A stretch of DNA of 35,373 nucleotides from Paracoccaceae bacterium. Lineage in GTDB: Bacteria; Pseudomonadota; Alphaproteobacteria; Rhodobacterales; Rhodobacteraceae. The DNA lies in contig PACC02000038.1 of the NCBI GenBank assembly GCA_002699695.2, positions 1 to 35,373 of the forward strand. The letters run 5' to 3'. The position numbers were made by a program, and so were the translations under genes. Below the pieces are notes generated by a model that saw only the letters and a list, made by a program, of their open reading frames with translations, ran no database searches and was not told where the DNA came from. How positions within the stretch are numbered: position 1 is the first letter of the stretch; the number at the start of each line of letters is the position of its first letter. Shown here in pieces: positions 16,452 through 25,191 of the stretch.

Positions 16452-17057
16452 ATGGAAAAATTTTCTAAGATTAAGTCAGTTGCGGCTCCTTTACCCCTTA
16501 TTAATATCGATACAGATATGATAATACCCAAACAATTTCTCAAGACTATAAAGAGATCTGGGTTGGGAAAAAACTTATTTGATGAGATGAGATATGATGA
16601 ATATGGGAAAGAATTAGAGAACTTTGTGCTTAATAAGAAAGCATATAGAAATGCTAATATTTTGGTAGCAGGAGATAACTTTGGGTGTGGCTCATCTAGA
16701 GAACATGCCCCATGGGCCTTAGCAGATTTTGGGATAAAGGTTATTATTTCAACCAGTTTTGCCGACATCTTTTTTAATAATTGTTTTAAGAATGGTATAT
16801 TACCAATAAAGCTTGAAAAAGATAAGAGAGATACATTGATGTTGGATGCTGAAAAAGGGTCTAATGCTATTTTGACTGTAGATTTATTTGATCAGGAAAT
16901 AACGAGGCCAGACGGAAGTATCATCCAATTTGAAGTAGATTCTTTTCGTAAACACTGTCTTCTAAATGGCCTTGATGATATCGAGTTAACTATGAAAAAA
17001 ATAAAAAAAATCAACGATTTTGAGCAAACGTATTTCACAAGGATGCCTTGGCTGTGA
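16452..17057 (+). CDS. leuD: 3-isopropylmalate dehydratase small subunit
   Basis: This is the swivel-domain partner of LeuC. The substrate loop region begins [19 protein letters not shown] (about 18-36), and [18 protein letters not shown] (about 74-91) is the family signature. The length of 201 is typical. The ATG at 16452 is 15 bases after leuC, consistent with one transcript and stoichiometric expression. leuB follows after 85 bp. Confidence 0.98.
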   Translation: MEKFSKIKSVAAPLPLINIDTDMIIPKQFLKTIKRSGLGKNLFDEMRYDEYGKELENFVLNKKAYRNANILVAGDNFGCGSSREHAPWALADFGIKVIISTSFADIFFNNCFKNGILPIKLEKDKRDTLMLDAEKGSNAILTVDLFDQEITRPDGSIIQFEVDSFRKHCLLNGLDDIELTMKKIKKINDFEQTYFTRMPWL

Positions 17058-17142
17058 TGTTGTCTTGACGTCTTTAATCTAGCTGACTGGCTATAGTTTT
17101 GTGGACAAAAACTAAATACATATTTTTGGGAAGGATGTTTTT

Positions 17143-18237
17143 ATGAAAACTGGTTCTTTATTAATCTTACCTGGGGATGGGATTGGCCCAGAGGTGATGG
17201 ATGAAGTATGTAGGATTATTGATTGGTTTGAATCAAAACGGGATATACAATTCGATAAAAGTTTTGATCTTGTGGGTGGAGCTGCTTTTGATCAATATAA
17301 GACCCCGCTTTCAGATGATACTTTGGCAAAGGCAAATGAGGTAGATGCTATACTTCTAGGTGCCGTAGGTGGTCCAAAGTACGATAAATTAGATTTTTCC
17401 TTAAAGCCTGAAAGAGGTTTACTGAAATTAAGAAAAGAACTCGATCTGTATTCAAATTTACGGCCTGCACAGTGCTTTGATGCTCTATCTGAATATTCAT
17501 CATTAAAATCGGAAATCGTATCTGGTTTAGATATTATGATAGTAAGAGAACTTAGTTCAGGTTCTTACTTTGGAGAACCACGAGGGATAAAAAATAAAGA
17601 AAATGGAGAACGTTATGCCATCAACACAACCTATTATTCTGAAAATGAGATAAGGAGGGTTGCTCGATCGGCTTTTGAAATCGCTTCTAAAAGAACAGGG
17701 AAAGTCTGTTCTATGGAGAAGGCGAATGTTATGGAGGTAGGAGTTCTTTGGAGGGAAGTTGTTCAAGATATTAGGGATAAGGAATTTCCGCAGATTGAAC
17801 TTACCCACATGTATGCTGACGCTGGGGCAATGCAATTAGTTCGATGGCCCAAGCAATTTGATGTAATTGTTACTGATAATTTATTTGGAGATTTATTGTC
17901 TGATTGTGCCGCGATGCTTACAGGTAGTTTAGGAATGTTGCCTTCAGCCAGTTTAGGAAATAAGAATGCTAACGGTAAACTAAAGGCTATGTATGAACCT
18001 GTACATGGATCTGCACCAGATATTTCGGGAAAGGGTTTAGCCAACCCAATAGCATGTATATTAAGTTTTTCAATGGCTTTAAGATATACGTTTGATTGCA
18101 AAAGAGAGGCGGATATTTTGGATAAATCAGTAGAAAAAGTTTTACAAAATGGTATTCGCACAGCTGATTTGCTTCAGAAAAAAACAAAAAACCAGCAAGC
18201 ACGAGTGAGGTTTGTGATGAAATCATACGTGAGTTAG
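17143..18237 (+). CDS. leuB: 3-isopropylmalate dehydrogenase
   Basis: LeuB performs the NAD-dependent oxidative decarboxylation of 3-isopropylmalate. Motifs include the N-terminal [22 protein letters not shown], the substrate arginines in [15 protein letters not shown], the metal site region [15 protein letters not shown] and [22 protein letters not shown], which binds NAD. The length is 364. A strong AAGGA ribosome-binding site precedes the ATG at 17143. The 85-bp gap after leuD holds no convincing promoter. asd starts 31 bp downstream. Confidence 0.98.
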   Translation: MKTGSLLILPGDGIGPEVMDEVCRIIDWFESKRDIQFDKSFDLVGGAAFDQYKTPLSDDTLAKANEVDAILLGAVGGPKYDKLDFSLKPERGLLKLRKELDLYSNLRPAQCFDALSEYSSLKSEIVSGLDIMIVRELSSGSYFGEPRGIKNKENGERYAINTTYYSENEIRRVARSAFEIASKRTGKVCSMEKANVMEVGVLWREVVQDIRDKEFPQIELTHMYADAGAMQLVRWPKQFDVIVTDNLFGDLLSDCAAMLTGSLGMLPSASLGNKNANGKLKAMYEPVHGSAPDISGKGLANPIACILSFSMALRYTFDCKREADILDKSVEKVLQNGIRTADLLQKKTKNQQARVRFVMKSYVS

Positions 18238-18268
18238 AATTGGCAAATTAAACTAGAGAGGTAGTTTA

Positions 18269-19306
18269 ATGAATTGTTCATTAGTAGTAGTTGGTGCCAC
18301 GGGTAATGTTGGACGTGAAATTTTAAATATATTATCTGAAAGAAACTTTCCATTGACAAAGATTGCAGCTGTGGCCAGCCGTAAATCTTTGGGAAAGAAA
18401 GTTAGTTTTGGAGATCAAGATATTAAAGTCAGAGATATTGAAGGTTTTGATTTTCGAGAATGGCAGATAGCATTATTTGCAATTGGTTCTGGCGCAACAA
18501 AAAAATTTGCTCCATTGGCTGCAAAATCAGGATGCTTAGTAATAGACAATTCTTCCCTATATAGGTACGATCCTCTCGTCCCACTTATAGTACCAGAAGT
18601 CAATGCCCAGGAAATTGATAATTGCATTAATAAAGGAATAGTAGCTAACCCTAATTGTTCGACCGCACAGATGGTGGTTGCGCTCAAACCACTTCATGAT
18701 CGAGCGAAAATAAAAAGAGTGGTTGTATCAACTTATCAATCTGTGTCTGGCGCAGGAAAAGAAGCAATGGATGAACTTTGGCTTCAGACCAAAGGCGTTT
18801 TCGTTCCTGGCCAGGAAGTAGCACCTAGAGTGTTTACTAAGCAAATTGCGTTTAATGTTATTCCCCATATTGATGAATTTCTGCCTGATGGTCAAACTAA
18901 GGAGGAGTGGAAAATGGCGGCGGAAACAAAGAAAATTTTGGATAAATCAATTAAGATTACGGCAACCTGTGTCAGAGTCCCAGTATTTGTGGGTCATGCA
19001 GAAGCAATCAATATTGAGTTTGAGGAATTTCTAGACGAAGATGAAGCAAGGGAAATCTTAAGAAATTCACCAGGGATTTTGGTTGTCGATAAGAAAGAAG
19101 ATGGGGGATATATGTCTCCGATGGAGTGTGTGGGGGATTATGCCACATTTATTAGCAGGGTTAGGCAAGATACAACGTTAGAGAATGGAATTAATTTGTG
19201 GTGTGTGTCCGATAACCTTAGAAAAGGGGCTGCTTTAAATGCGGTGCAAATAGCCGAATTATACTTTGAGAATATGGACAAATTAGAGAGTAAGATAAGT
19301 AATTGA
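18269..19306 (+). CDS. asd: Aspartate-semialdehyde dehydrogenase
   Basis: Asd reduces aspartyl phosphate to aspartate semialdehyde, the branch-point to lysine, diaminopimelate, threonine and methionine. The Rossmann loop is VVGATGNVGRE (7-17), the catalytic cysteine is Cys130 in ANPNCSTAQ, and the active-site histidine is in VGHAEA. The 345 residues are typical. The ATG at 18269 follows GAGAGGT. It is 31 bp after leuB, an arrangement seen in other alphaproteobacteria. The stop overlaps the TTG start of the aminopeptidase gene in a TTGA. Confidence 0.97.
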   Translation: MNCSLVVVGATGNVGREILNILSERNFPLTKIAAVASRKSLGKKVSFGDQDIKVRDIEGFDFREWQIALFAIGSGATKKFAPLAAKSGCLVIDNSSLYRYDPLVPLIVPEVNAQEIDNCINKGIVANPNCSTAQMVVALKPLHDRAKIKRVVVSTYQSVSGAGKEAMDELWLQTKGVFVPGQEVAPRVFTKQIAFNVIPHIDEFLPDGQTKEEWKMAAETKKILDKSIKITATCVRVPVFVGHAEAINIEFEEFLDEDEAREILRNSPGILVVDKKEDGGYMSPMECVGDYATFISRVRQDTTLENGINLWCVSDNLRKGAALNAVQIAELYFENMDKLESKISN

Positions 19307-20742
19307 TTCAGTTATCAATAAAAGAAATTGACCCAAATTTGATCACTAATGCTTCCTTGGATCAAGCTACACCAATATTTTTCATCCGAGAGTTAAACGA
19401 GTTGAGAAAACTAATTCCTGCGAGTGATTTAAAATTCCTTAAAGCTATTAATTTCCACGGCTTTTATGGTGAGAGGATAATATTATCGGAACTTGATGGG
19501 AAAATTGGAAAAGTAATTATAGGCTGCAAAGAAAATGAGAAAATTAAGCCAGTATTTTGTATAGGAAGTCAAATTTCGAATTTACCTGATGGTACATATA
19601 GTCTTAAAAATTTACCAGATTATATGGATATTAGAGAATTATACTTAGGATTTTATTTTAGTTTTTATTCTTACAAACTTGACAAATCATCAGGTAAGAA
19701 AACTGGTAAATTATCAAAACCCAGAATATGTGAAAGTCCCTTAACTGATCATTCAAAGTTTGTATATTTTGCTGAAAGTGAATTTATAGCCAGGGATTTA
19801 ATTAATTCGCCAGCTAATTATTTGGGTCCTTTGGAACTAGAAGAGTATGCAAGTAGTTTTGCTAATTTTCATCAAATGAGTTTTTCAACTATCCGTGGCA
19901 CAGATTTAATAGGAGAGAATTTGCCTTTGATTCACGATGTAGGAAGAGCATCTGAGCAAGAACCTAGGCTCATAGAAATGGAGTGGGGTAAGAAAAAGGG
20001 TGCTTTTGGTGTAACACTTGTTGGAAAGGGGGTCTGTTTTGATAGTGGTGGTTTAAATTTAAAAAGTCCTGCTGGAATGAGAAATATGAAAAAAGATATG
20101 GCAGGAGCAGCTGTTGTTTTAGCTCTGGCTCATTATCTAATTAGTTCTGGTTTAGATCTGCATTTAAGGATACTGATACCGTGTGTAGAAAATTCTGTTG
20201 CAAGTAATGCTTTTAGGCAGGGTGATGTATTAAAATCAAGAAGTGGGAAGAGTATAGAAGTACAAAATACCGATGCTGAAGGGAGGCTCATATTAGCAGA
20301 TGCTTTAACCTTGGCTTCTGAAGAAAGTCCAGATCTTTTAATAAGTTTTGCTAGTTTAACTGGTTCTGCTAGAGTTGCTATGGGTCCCGATCTAACCCCT
20401 TTTTTTTCAACTGATGATTATGTCGCAAATTTAGTTCAATCTAGTGGAAAGGAGTTATTGGATCCAGTGTGGCAGTTACCTTTTTATGAAGGATATCAAG
20501 AATATTTGGGATCAGAAATTGCTGATCTAAACAATGCCCCTTCGGGTGGAATGGCCGGTTCGATCACTGCAGCGTTGTTTTTGAAGCAATTCACTAATGA
20601 CCACAAAAAGTTTTTACATTTTGACATATTTGGGTGGAATCAAAAGTCAAGGCCAGGAAAATCATATGGTGGATTATTACAGGGCGCTAGGGCTTTGGCG
20701 GGAGGAATTGAAAAAATTCTCAAAAGCCACGCTCAATCGTAA
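19303..20742 (+). CDS. Leucyl aminopeptidase family protein (peptidase M17)
   Basis: This is a cytosolic di-metal aminopeptidase of family M17. Metal and catalytic residues are visible: Lys242 and Asp247 in GKGVCFDSGG, Asp265 in KKDMAGA, and Asp324 and Glu326 in the signature NTDAEGRLILADAL (322-335). The length of 479 is within range and the N-terminal macro-like domain is divergent, as usual. Translation probably starts at TTG 19303, overlapping the asd stop by four bases, so it is coupled to asd. The 3' end overlaps the convergent ispA by 23 bases. Substrate preference for leucine is a family name only. Confidence 0.93.
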   Translation: MIQLSIKEIDPNLITNASLDQATPIFFIRELNELRKLIPASDLKFLKAINFHGFYGERIILSELDGKIGKVIIGCKENEKIKPVFCIGSQISNLPDGTYSLKNLPDYMDIRELYLGFYFSFYSYKLDKSSGKKTGKLSKPRICESPLTDHSKFVYFAESEFIARDLINSPANYLGPLELEEYASSFANFHQMSFSTIRGTDLIGENLPLIHDVGRASEQEPRLIEMEWGKKKGAFGVTLVGKGVCFDSGGLNLKSPAGMRNMKKDMAGAAVVLALAHYLISSGLDLHLRILIPCVENSVASNAFRQGDVLKSRSGKSIEVQNTDAEGRLILADALTLASEESPDLLISFASLTGSARVAMGPDLTPFFSTDDYVANLVQSSGKELLDPVWQLPFYEGYQEYLGSEIADLNNAPSGGMAGSITAALFLKQFTNDHKKFLHFDIFGWNQKSRPGKSYGGLLQGARALAGGIEKILKSHAQS

Positions 20743-21631
20743 AACGAGCAGCTGCCTTGAGTATATATGATTTCGGGCCAAAACAATTTAGGGCCTCACA
20801 GGCCTCTTCACATAATTGGAATGTTCTTTTCTTCGCTTCATCAACACCTAATAAGGATACTAAAGTTGCTTTTCCGGCCAAATCATCTTTCCCCACTCGC
20901 TTACCTGTTTCTTCCTCAACTCCCTCGTAATCTAATAGATCATCTTTGATTTGAAAAGCCAGGCCAATCGCATTTGCATAGTTGCAAAGCTCTTTACTAC
21001 TTGCTCCTCCTAAAATACTAGCAGCTTCAACAGACCATTTAAACAAAGCACCAGTCTTTAGTCTTTGTAGTTCCAAAATGTCCTTCAAACTTGATGTTCC
21101 TGAATTTTTCTCAGCATCCAAATCCTTAGCTTGACCTAAAACCATACCGTGAAAACCTGCTGCCATGGTCAGACTTTTAATCAGGTTAATTCTTATGTTT
21201 GGGTTAGGATGGGTTTTTTCTGAGCAGAGTATTTCGTAAGCATAGGCCTGGAGACAATCGCCTACCAAAATGGCAGTGGCTTCATTCCATTTTATGTGGA
21301 CAGTAGGCTTTCCCCTACGCATGTCATCGTTGTCCATTGAAGGTAGATCATCGTGAACTAGTGAATAGGCATGGATTAACTCGACAGCCGCCGCCGCCTG
21401 CAGAGCTTGCTCCTTTGGAACGTCGAAAAGCTTGGCAGATTGTAAAGTCAAAAATGCTCTAAATCTTTTTCCACCACTAAATATAACGTAGTTAATTGCT
21501 TCAAATAATTTCTCATTTCCAGTACTTGGGAGAAGTTTCAAAAGTTCTGCATTTGTTTCTGAAGAAGAAATGACAAGCTCTTCCAAGAATTCTTTTGATT
21601 CAGAGCTTGTATTTTTTTTATGCGTCTTCAA
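20720..21631 (-). CDS. ispA: Farnesyl diphosphate synthase (short-chain polyprenyl synthase)
   Basis: IspA condenses IPP with DMAPP/GPP to farnesyl diphosphate, feeding undecaprenyl and ubiquinone synthesis. The first aspartate-rich motif is DDLPSMDND (94-102) with RRGKPT after it; the second is KDDLLDYEG (about 231). GGKRFRAFL (53-61) binds IPP. The length of 303 is typical. The start is TTG 21631 with GAGGA eight bases upstream, inside the last codons of xseB (14-base overlap). In related genomes dxs commonly follows ispA; here the gene runs into the convergent aminopeptidase gene instead. Confidence 0.94.
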   Translation of the reverse strand: MKTHKKNTSSESKEFLEELVISSSETNAELLKLLPSTGNEKLFEAINYVIFSGGKRFRAFLTLQSAKLFDVPKEQALQAAAAVELIHAYSLVHDDLPSMDNDDMRRGKPTVHIKWNEATAILVGDCLQAYAYEILCSEKTHPNPNIRINLIKSLTMAAGFHGMVLGQAKDLDAEKNSGTSSLKDILELQRLKTGALFKWSVEAASILGGASSKELCNYANAIGLAFQIKDDLLDYEGVEEETGKRVGKDDLAGKATLVSLLGVDEAKKRTFQLCEEACEALNCFGPKSYILKAAARFTIERGF

Positions 21632-21854
21632 TTTTCAGGTCCTCAGGAGCCTTTTGTGATAGACTAATTCGTTGTATTTTTTCTTCAGCAGATTGTAGTT
21701 TTAGTTCACAGTGTTTTTTCAATTCTGATCCCCTATCATATAAAGTTATTGTCTCTTCAAGAGGGACCTCTCCAGATTCAAGCTTTTCGATTATGATTTC
21801 TAATTCTTGGAGGGCTTCTTCAAAATTCATGTCAGCGATTTCTAATTTTTCCAT
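21618..21854 (-). CDS. xseB: Exodeoxyribonuclease VII small subunit
   Basis: XseB is the small helical subunit that packs onto XseA in the single-strand-specific exonuclease VII. The 78-residue product is nearly all helical, with the family pattern FEEALQELEIIIEKLESGEVPLEE (two short pieces: FEEALQELE and LESGEVPLEE) and a later ELKKHCELKLQSAEEKI. It starts at ATG 21854, three bases after the deacetylase stop, and overlaps ispA by 14 bases. xseA is not in the window. The deacetylase-xseB-ispA order is common in alphaproteobacteria. Confidence 0.94.
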   Translation of the reverse strand: MEKLEIADMNFEEALQELEIIIEKLESGEVPLEETITLYDRGSELKKHCELKLQSAEEKIQRISLSQKAPEDLKIEDA

Positions 21855-21857
21855 ATT

Positions 21858-22787
21858 TTACTCCATCAATGCTTTTATGTGTGCTTCACAGCAGTCTCCT
21901 AGACTATTAAGTTCATATCCGCCTTCTAGAGATGACACAATTCTGTTCTTACAATTTTTTTCTGCAAATCTTTTGAGTTTTTTTGTTATATAAGTGTAAT
22001 CTTCTGTTAACCAGCAGGTTTGGGAAATTTGATCACTAATGTGACCGTCAAATCCTGCGGAAAGAAGTAAAATGTCTGGGCCAAATAAACTTAATTTAGG
22101 AACAATGGTTTCATCAAATAAATTTCTTAAATTAGATCCAGATGAAAAAGGTGATACAGGAATGTTTAAGATGTTATCATTTACACCGGTCTCTTCCTCA
22201 AATCCTGTTTGAGGGAACAACATTTTTTGGTGTATTGATATAAAGAGGCAATTTGGTTCGTTCCACAGCAATTTCTGGGTCCCATTCCCATGATGAACAT
22301 CAAAGTCTATGACTGCTACTCTTTCGATTTCCTTCTTTCTAAGTGCATATTTAGCTCCAATACCAACCGCATTTAGAAAGCAAAATCCCATTGCTTTTTC
22401 CTTTTCTGCATGGTGACCAGGGGGTCTGATTGCACAGAAGGCGTTTCTAATAGTATTGTTTAGAACACCGTCTATGGCAGCTATAACAGCTCCAACACCT
22501 CTTTTTGCCGATCGCAGTGTTTCAGGTGACATGAAGGTATCCGGGTCTAATTTTATTATTCCAGAAGTTGGTGCGAGATCATAAAGGGTTTCCAAATAAG
22601 TTTCAGAATGACCCAATTTTATCAGATCATCATCTGCTAGCTTTGGCTCCATCAATTTGAAGTCAGTCAAAGTCTTCGAATTTAGCTTACTCAAAATTTT
22701 ATTAAGCCTGGTTTTATTTTCTGGATGCCCTGCTGGTACCATATGATTCAGACAGTCCTCATGATAAAAAAACCCAAGTTTTCCCAT
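21858..22787 (-). CDS. Histone deacetylase family protein (acetylpolyamine amidohydrolase type)
   Basis: This is a zinc-dependent deacetylase of the arginase/HDAC fold; bacterial members act on acetylated polyamines or other small molecules, but the substrate here is unknown. Family motifs are AIRPPGHHAEKEKAMGFC (in two parts: RPPGHHAE and MGFCFLNA), DFDVHHGNGTQ with zinc ligands, and LLSAGFDGH with the third ligand. I start at ATG 22787 (309 residues) because GAGAA lies eight bases upstream and a possible promoter ends near 22808. The longer TTG start at 22802 would leave almost no leader. It heads a minus-strand cluster with xseB and ispA. Confidence 0.9.
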   Translation of the reverse strand: MGKLGFFYHEDCLNHMVPAGHPENKTRLNKILSKLNSKTLTDFKLMEPKLADDDLIKLGHSETYLETLYDLAPTSGIIKLDPDTFMSPETLRSAKRGVGAVIAAIDGVLNNTIRNAFCAIRPPGHHAEKEKAMGFCFLNAVGIGAKYALRKKEIERVAVIDFDVHHGNGTQKLLWNEPNCLFISIHQKMLFPQTGFEEETGVNDNILNIPVSPFSSGSNLRNLFDETIVPKLSLFGPDILLLSAGFDGHISDQISQTCWLTEDYTYITKKLKRFAEKNCKNRIVSSLEGGYELNSLGDCCEAHIKALME

Positions 22788-22807
22788 GATTATATTTCTC
22801 AATTAAT

Positions 22808-22837
22808 ATATTACATAAAAAGGTTTCATATTATCAA
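22808..22837 (-). promoter_or_regulatory. Possible sigma-70 promoter of the deacetylase-xseB-ispA cluster
   Basis: On the minus strand TTGATA (22832-22837) and TAATAT (22808-22813) are 18 bases apart. Transcription would start near 22801, just before the GAGAA ribosome-binding site. The match is moderate and in AT-rich DNA. Confidence 0.3.
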
Positions 22838-22850
22838 AGCTAACTATAAT
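22823..22850 (+). promoter_or_regulatory. Possible sigma-70 promoter of mutM
   Basis: A perfect TATAAT lies at 22845-22850. The -35 candidate GTTTCA (22823-22828) is weak, with 16 bases between. Transcription would start near 22857, about 38 bases before the mutM start. It overlaps the divergent deacetylase promoter candidate. Confidence 0.3.
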
Positions 22851-22894
22851 CTCATTTAGTAGAATTGAAATGATCTTTTTCTTTGGAGACTTTT

Positions 22895-23779
22895 TTGCCT
22901 GAATTACCAGAAGTAGAAACAGTTTGCCGTGGGTTGAGGCCTCACGTCGTTGGTAACCGCATTTTAAGATATCATCAATTTAGGGAAAATTTAAGATGGC
23001 AAATACCTCTGGGGATTAAAGATAAGTTGGAAGGTTCTATAATTGAGGAGCTAAATAGAAGGGGAAAATTCTTACTTTTTAAGCTCAACACAGGCAATAT
23101 TTTAATAATGCACCTTGGGATGTCTGGTAGGATTCTAATTTCAGACACATCAAAGAAAAAAAAAGACTTAAAAAAACCGAAGGAGATGGGGGTTTTTTTT
23201 CACACGGTTAAACCTACCGGACCGCATGATCATGTTATAATTGATTTTTCTGACCAAAAACGGATGATTTATAATGATGTGAGACGATTTGGTGCTATTG
23301 ATATATTCAAATCAGAGATAATTAGCTCACACCAGTGGCTTTCTAAACTGGGCCCAGAACCACTTACGAATCATTTTTCTTCTGAAGTTTTGAAATCTTC
23401 TATCAAAAATAAAAAGTCTTATATAAAAACAGCCCTCATGGATCAGAAGTTGTTGGCGGGGTTAGGTAATATTTACGCATGTGAGATATTATGGGAATCA
23501 AGAATTTCCCCTTTCAGGCTATGCTTAAAGATTGATGATTCTGAATGTGAGGTGTTAGCAAATTCAATAAGAGAGATATTGTGGAAAGCAATTGAAGCAG
23601 GAGGATCATCTCTCAGAGACTTTAAAAAGGTAGGCGGAGACTTGGGTTATTTTCAGAATAGCTTTAGTGTCTATTCTAGGGAAGGTCTTAAATGTAAAAG
23701 AAATGAATGTGGTTCTAATATTCAGCGAGTAAATCAGTCAGGAAGGTCCACTTTTTTTTGTTCAAAATGTCAGCAATAA
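22895..23779 (+). CDS. mutM: Formamidopyrimidine-DNA glycosylase (Fpg/MutM)
   Basis: MutM removes 8-oxoguanine and formamidopyrimidines and nicks the DNA. The catalytic N-terminal proline must be residue 2, so the start is TTG 22895, giving M-PELPEVETV with Pro2 and Glu3. GGAG at 22885-22888 is well placed. A longer in-frame TTG at 22883 would bury the proline and cannot be right. The H2TH region is at LLAGLGNIYACEILW. The C-terminal zinc finger uses CKRNEC and CSKC (a CX4C plus CX2C form). The length is 294. An enoyl-CoA hydratase gene follows, as in other Rhodobacterales-type genomes. Confidence 0.97.
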   Translation: MPELPEVETVCRGLRPHVVGNRILRYHQFRENLRWQIPLGIKDKLEGSIIEELNRRGKFLLFKLNTGNILIMHLGMSGRILISDTSKKKKDLKKPKEMGVFFHTVKPTGPHDHVIIDFSDQKRMIYNDVRRFGAIDIFKSEIISSHQWLSKLGPEPLTNHFSSEVLKSSIKNKKSYIKTALMDQKLLAGLGNIYACEILWESRISPFRLCLKIDDSECEVLANSIREILWKAIEAGGSSLRDFKKVGGDLGYFQNSFSVYSREGLKCKRNECGSNIQRVNQSGRSTFFCSKCQQ

Positions 23780-23877
23780 TGCTAATCAATATTTCTTGCA
23801 GGTTTTGGCCCCATAAATTAACCTACTCATTGTGATAAAGATTGTTAAAAAAATTATCGAGGATTTTAAAAAAAAAG

Positions 23878-24654
23878 ATGGCATATGAAACAATATTATT
23901 AGAAGATCATGAGTCTGTTTTGTTGATTAGGTTAAACCGTCCAGAATCACTTAACGCTATAAATAAAAAAATGCTTTCTGAATTGTGCTCAGTGCTAAGC
24001 AGTGCTGACAAGGACCCTAATGTTAGGGTTGTAGTAGTTATAGGAAAAGATAAATTTTTTGCTGCTGGTGCTGACATAAAAGAAATGGAAAAAAAAGATT
24101 CTGTAGAGATGTTTTTGGAGGATTTTTTTACTGAGGAACATGATATCATTTCTTCATTTAGAAAACCTCTTATAGCTGCGGTTTCTGGTTATGCTTTGGG
24201 CGGTGGTTGTGAACTAGCAATGATGTGTGACATCATTTTATCTTCTGATACGGCAAAATTTGGCCAACCTGAGATCAATTTGGGTGTGATGGCTGGCATT
24301 GGAGGAACACAGAGATTGCCTAGAGCAGTTGGAAAATCAAAAGCAATGGACATGCATTTGTCCGGTAGATATATGGATGCTCATGAAGCAGAGCGAGTGG
24401 GATTAGTTAGCCGGGTAATGCCAGAAAAAGAATTGGAACTAGGCGCCTTGGATTTAGCTAGAAAAATATCAGAGAAATCTTTATTAACTATCCTAGCTAT
24501 AAAAGAGGCCATCAAGCTTTCAGAGCAAACTAATATGTCAACAGGTATACTATTTGAGCGAAGGAAATTCCACTCACTATTTGGTAAAGAGGATCAAAAA
24601 GAAGGCATGGCAGCATTCATCGAAAAAAGAAGTCCTAAGTTTGTGGATAAATAG
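23878..24654 (+). CDS. Enoyl-CoA hydratase/isomerase family protein
   Basis: This crotonase-fold enzyme probably hydrates short-chain 2-enoyl-CoA in fatty-acid oxidation. AAGADIKEM and SGYALGGGCELAMMCD form the oxyanion hole. Both catalytic glutamates appear to be present, in GGGCELA and in QPEINLGVMAGIGGTQRL (seen as PEINLG and GGTQRLPR). I start at ATG 23878, giving MAYETILL, as in close homologues, and 258 residues. A TTG 36 bases upstream would add an unusual Lys-rich tail. It lies between mutM and rpsT, and a DnaA-box match covers its last codons. Confidence 0.93.
   Translation: MAYETILLEDHESVLLIRLNRPESLNAINKKMLSELCSVLSSADKDPNVRVVVVIGKDKFFAAGADIKEMEKKDSVEMFLEDFFTEEHDIISSFRKPLIAAVSGYALGGGCELAMMCDIILSSDTAKFGQPEINLGVMAGIGGTQRLPRAVGKSKAMDMHLSGRYMDAHEAERVGLVSRVMPEKELELGALDLARKISEKSLLTILAIKEAIKLSEQTNMSTGILFERRKFHSLFGKEDQKEGMAAFIEKRSPKFVDK
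24642..24650 (-). promoter_or_regulatory. Perfect DnaA-box match at the 3' end of the enoyl-CoA hydratase gene
   Basis: The minus strand reads TTATCCACA, identical to the E. coli DnaA consensus. It overlaps the last Val-Asp-Lys codons and ends 15 bases before a possible rpsT promoter. About 0.4 such matches are expected by chance in a window of this size and base composition, so function is unproven. Confidence 0.3.
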
Positions 24655-24664
24655 TTTATATTGA

Positions 24665-24693
24665 TTGACTTGCTTTAAAAGTCTGTGTAAGCA
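24665..24693 (+). promoter_or_regulatory. Possible sigma-70 promoter of rpsT
   Basis: TTGACT (24665-24670) is followed after 17 bases by TAAGCA (24688-24693). The -35 is strong and the -10 weak. Transcription would start near 24700, with a leader of about 27 bases before the rpsT ATG. A separate promoter for a ribosomal protein gene is expected. Confidence 0.4.
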
Positions 24694-24726
24694 CCACATA
24701 ATTATTTACTGAAAAAGAGTTTATTT

Positions 24727-24993
24727 ATGGCAAATACCGTGTCTGCAAAAAAAAGAGTTCGACAAACGATCAAACGGACTGAGATAAAAAAATCTAGGAG
24801 GTCGAGAATAAGAACTTTTATTAGAAAAGTGGAAGAAGCAATTGAGGCAAAAGATCCAGAGGTTGCAGCAGAATGTTTGAAAGCAGCACAGCCAGAAATG
24901 ATGAGAGGTGTGACTAAGGGCTTATTCCACAAAAACACTATCAGTAGAACGATTTCTCGTTTGTCATCTAGAGTGAAAGCTATAGCCAAATAA
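24727..24993 (+). CDS. rpsT: 30S ribosomal protein S20
   Basis: S20 is a small basic, all-helical protein that binds 16S rRNA early in 30S assembly. The product starts [17 protein letters not shown] and is rich in Lys and Arg, with 88 residues, the normal size. The region [20 protein letters not shown] matches the conserved core with KGxxHKN. The ATG at 24727 follows AAAGAG. It stands between the enoyl-CoA hydratase gene and the rhodanese-dnaA unit, with 198 bp of non-coding DNA after it. Confidence 0.97.
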   Translation: MANTVSAKKRVRQTIKRTEIKKSRRSRIRTFIRKVEEAIEAKDPEVAAECLKAAQPEMMRGVTKGLFHKNTISRTISRLSSRVKAIAK

Positions 24994-25076
24994 AACCTCT
25001 ACATCTACATGCAAATAAATTCTAATTTTTTTTGATGTTCGCTATTCAGTCCTATTGCTCCTAAAGCTAGCAAAGT

Positions 25077-25112
25077 TTAATCTCAGATTAGGGAAAACGA
25101 TTCTTTTGAATC
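25077..25112. promoter_or_regulatory. CtrA-like site and two GANTC sites upstream of the rhodanese-dnaA unit
   Basis: TTAA-N7-TTAG at 25077-25091 matches seven of eight fixed bases of the CtrA pattern TTAA-N7-TTAA and includes the dyad TAATC-TCA-GATTA. Two CcrM methylation sequences, GATTC (25099-25103) and GAATC (25108-25112), follow and form a 5-bp inverted repeat with a TTTT loop. Such sites control dnaA in Caulobacter. The hairpin followed by TTTT could instead be a weak rpsT terminator. Confidence 0.3.
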
Positions 25113-25191
25113 TTTTCTGTAAATGAGTTTTAATCGAAACAAAATGTTGCGGAATTTGAGAGCACAAAAATGTTATGAATAGGAGCATTGG

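Noticed and set aside
16406-16768. 120-codon minus-strand frame over leuD
   Set aside because: It is antisense to leuD including its signature motif, so coding pressure on the other strand explains it.
24994-25191. Replication origin in the gap before the rhodanese-dnaA unit
   Set aside because: No DnaA-box cluster is visible in the gap, and alphaproteobacterial origins are often not beside dnaA. GC skew would be needed.
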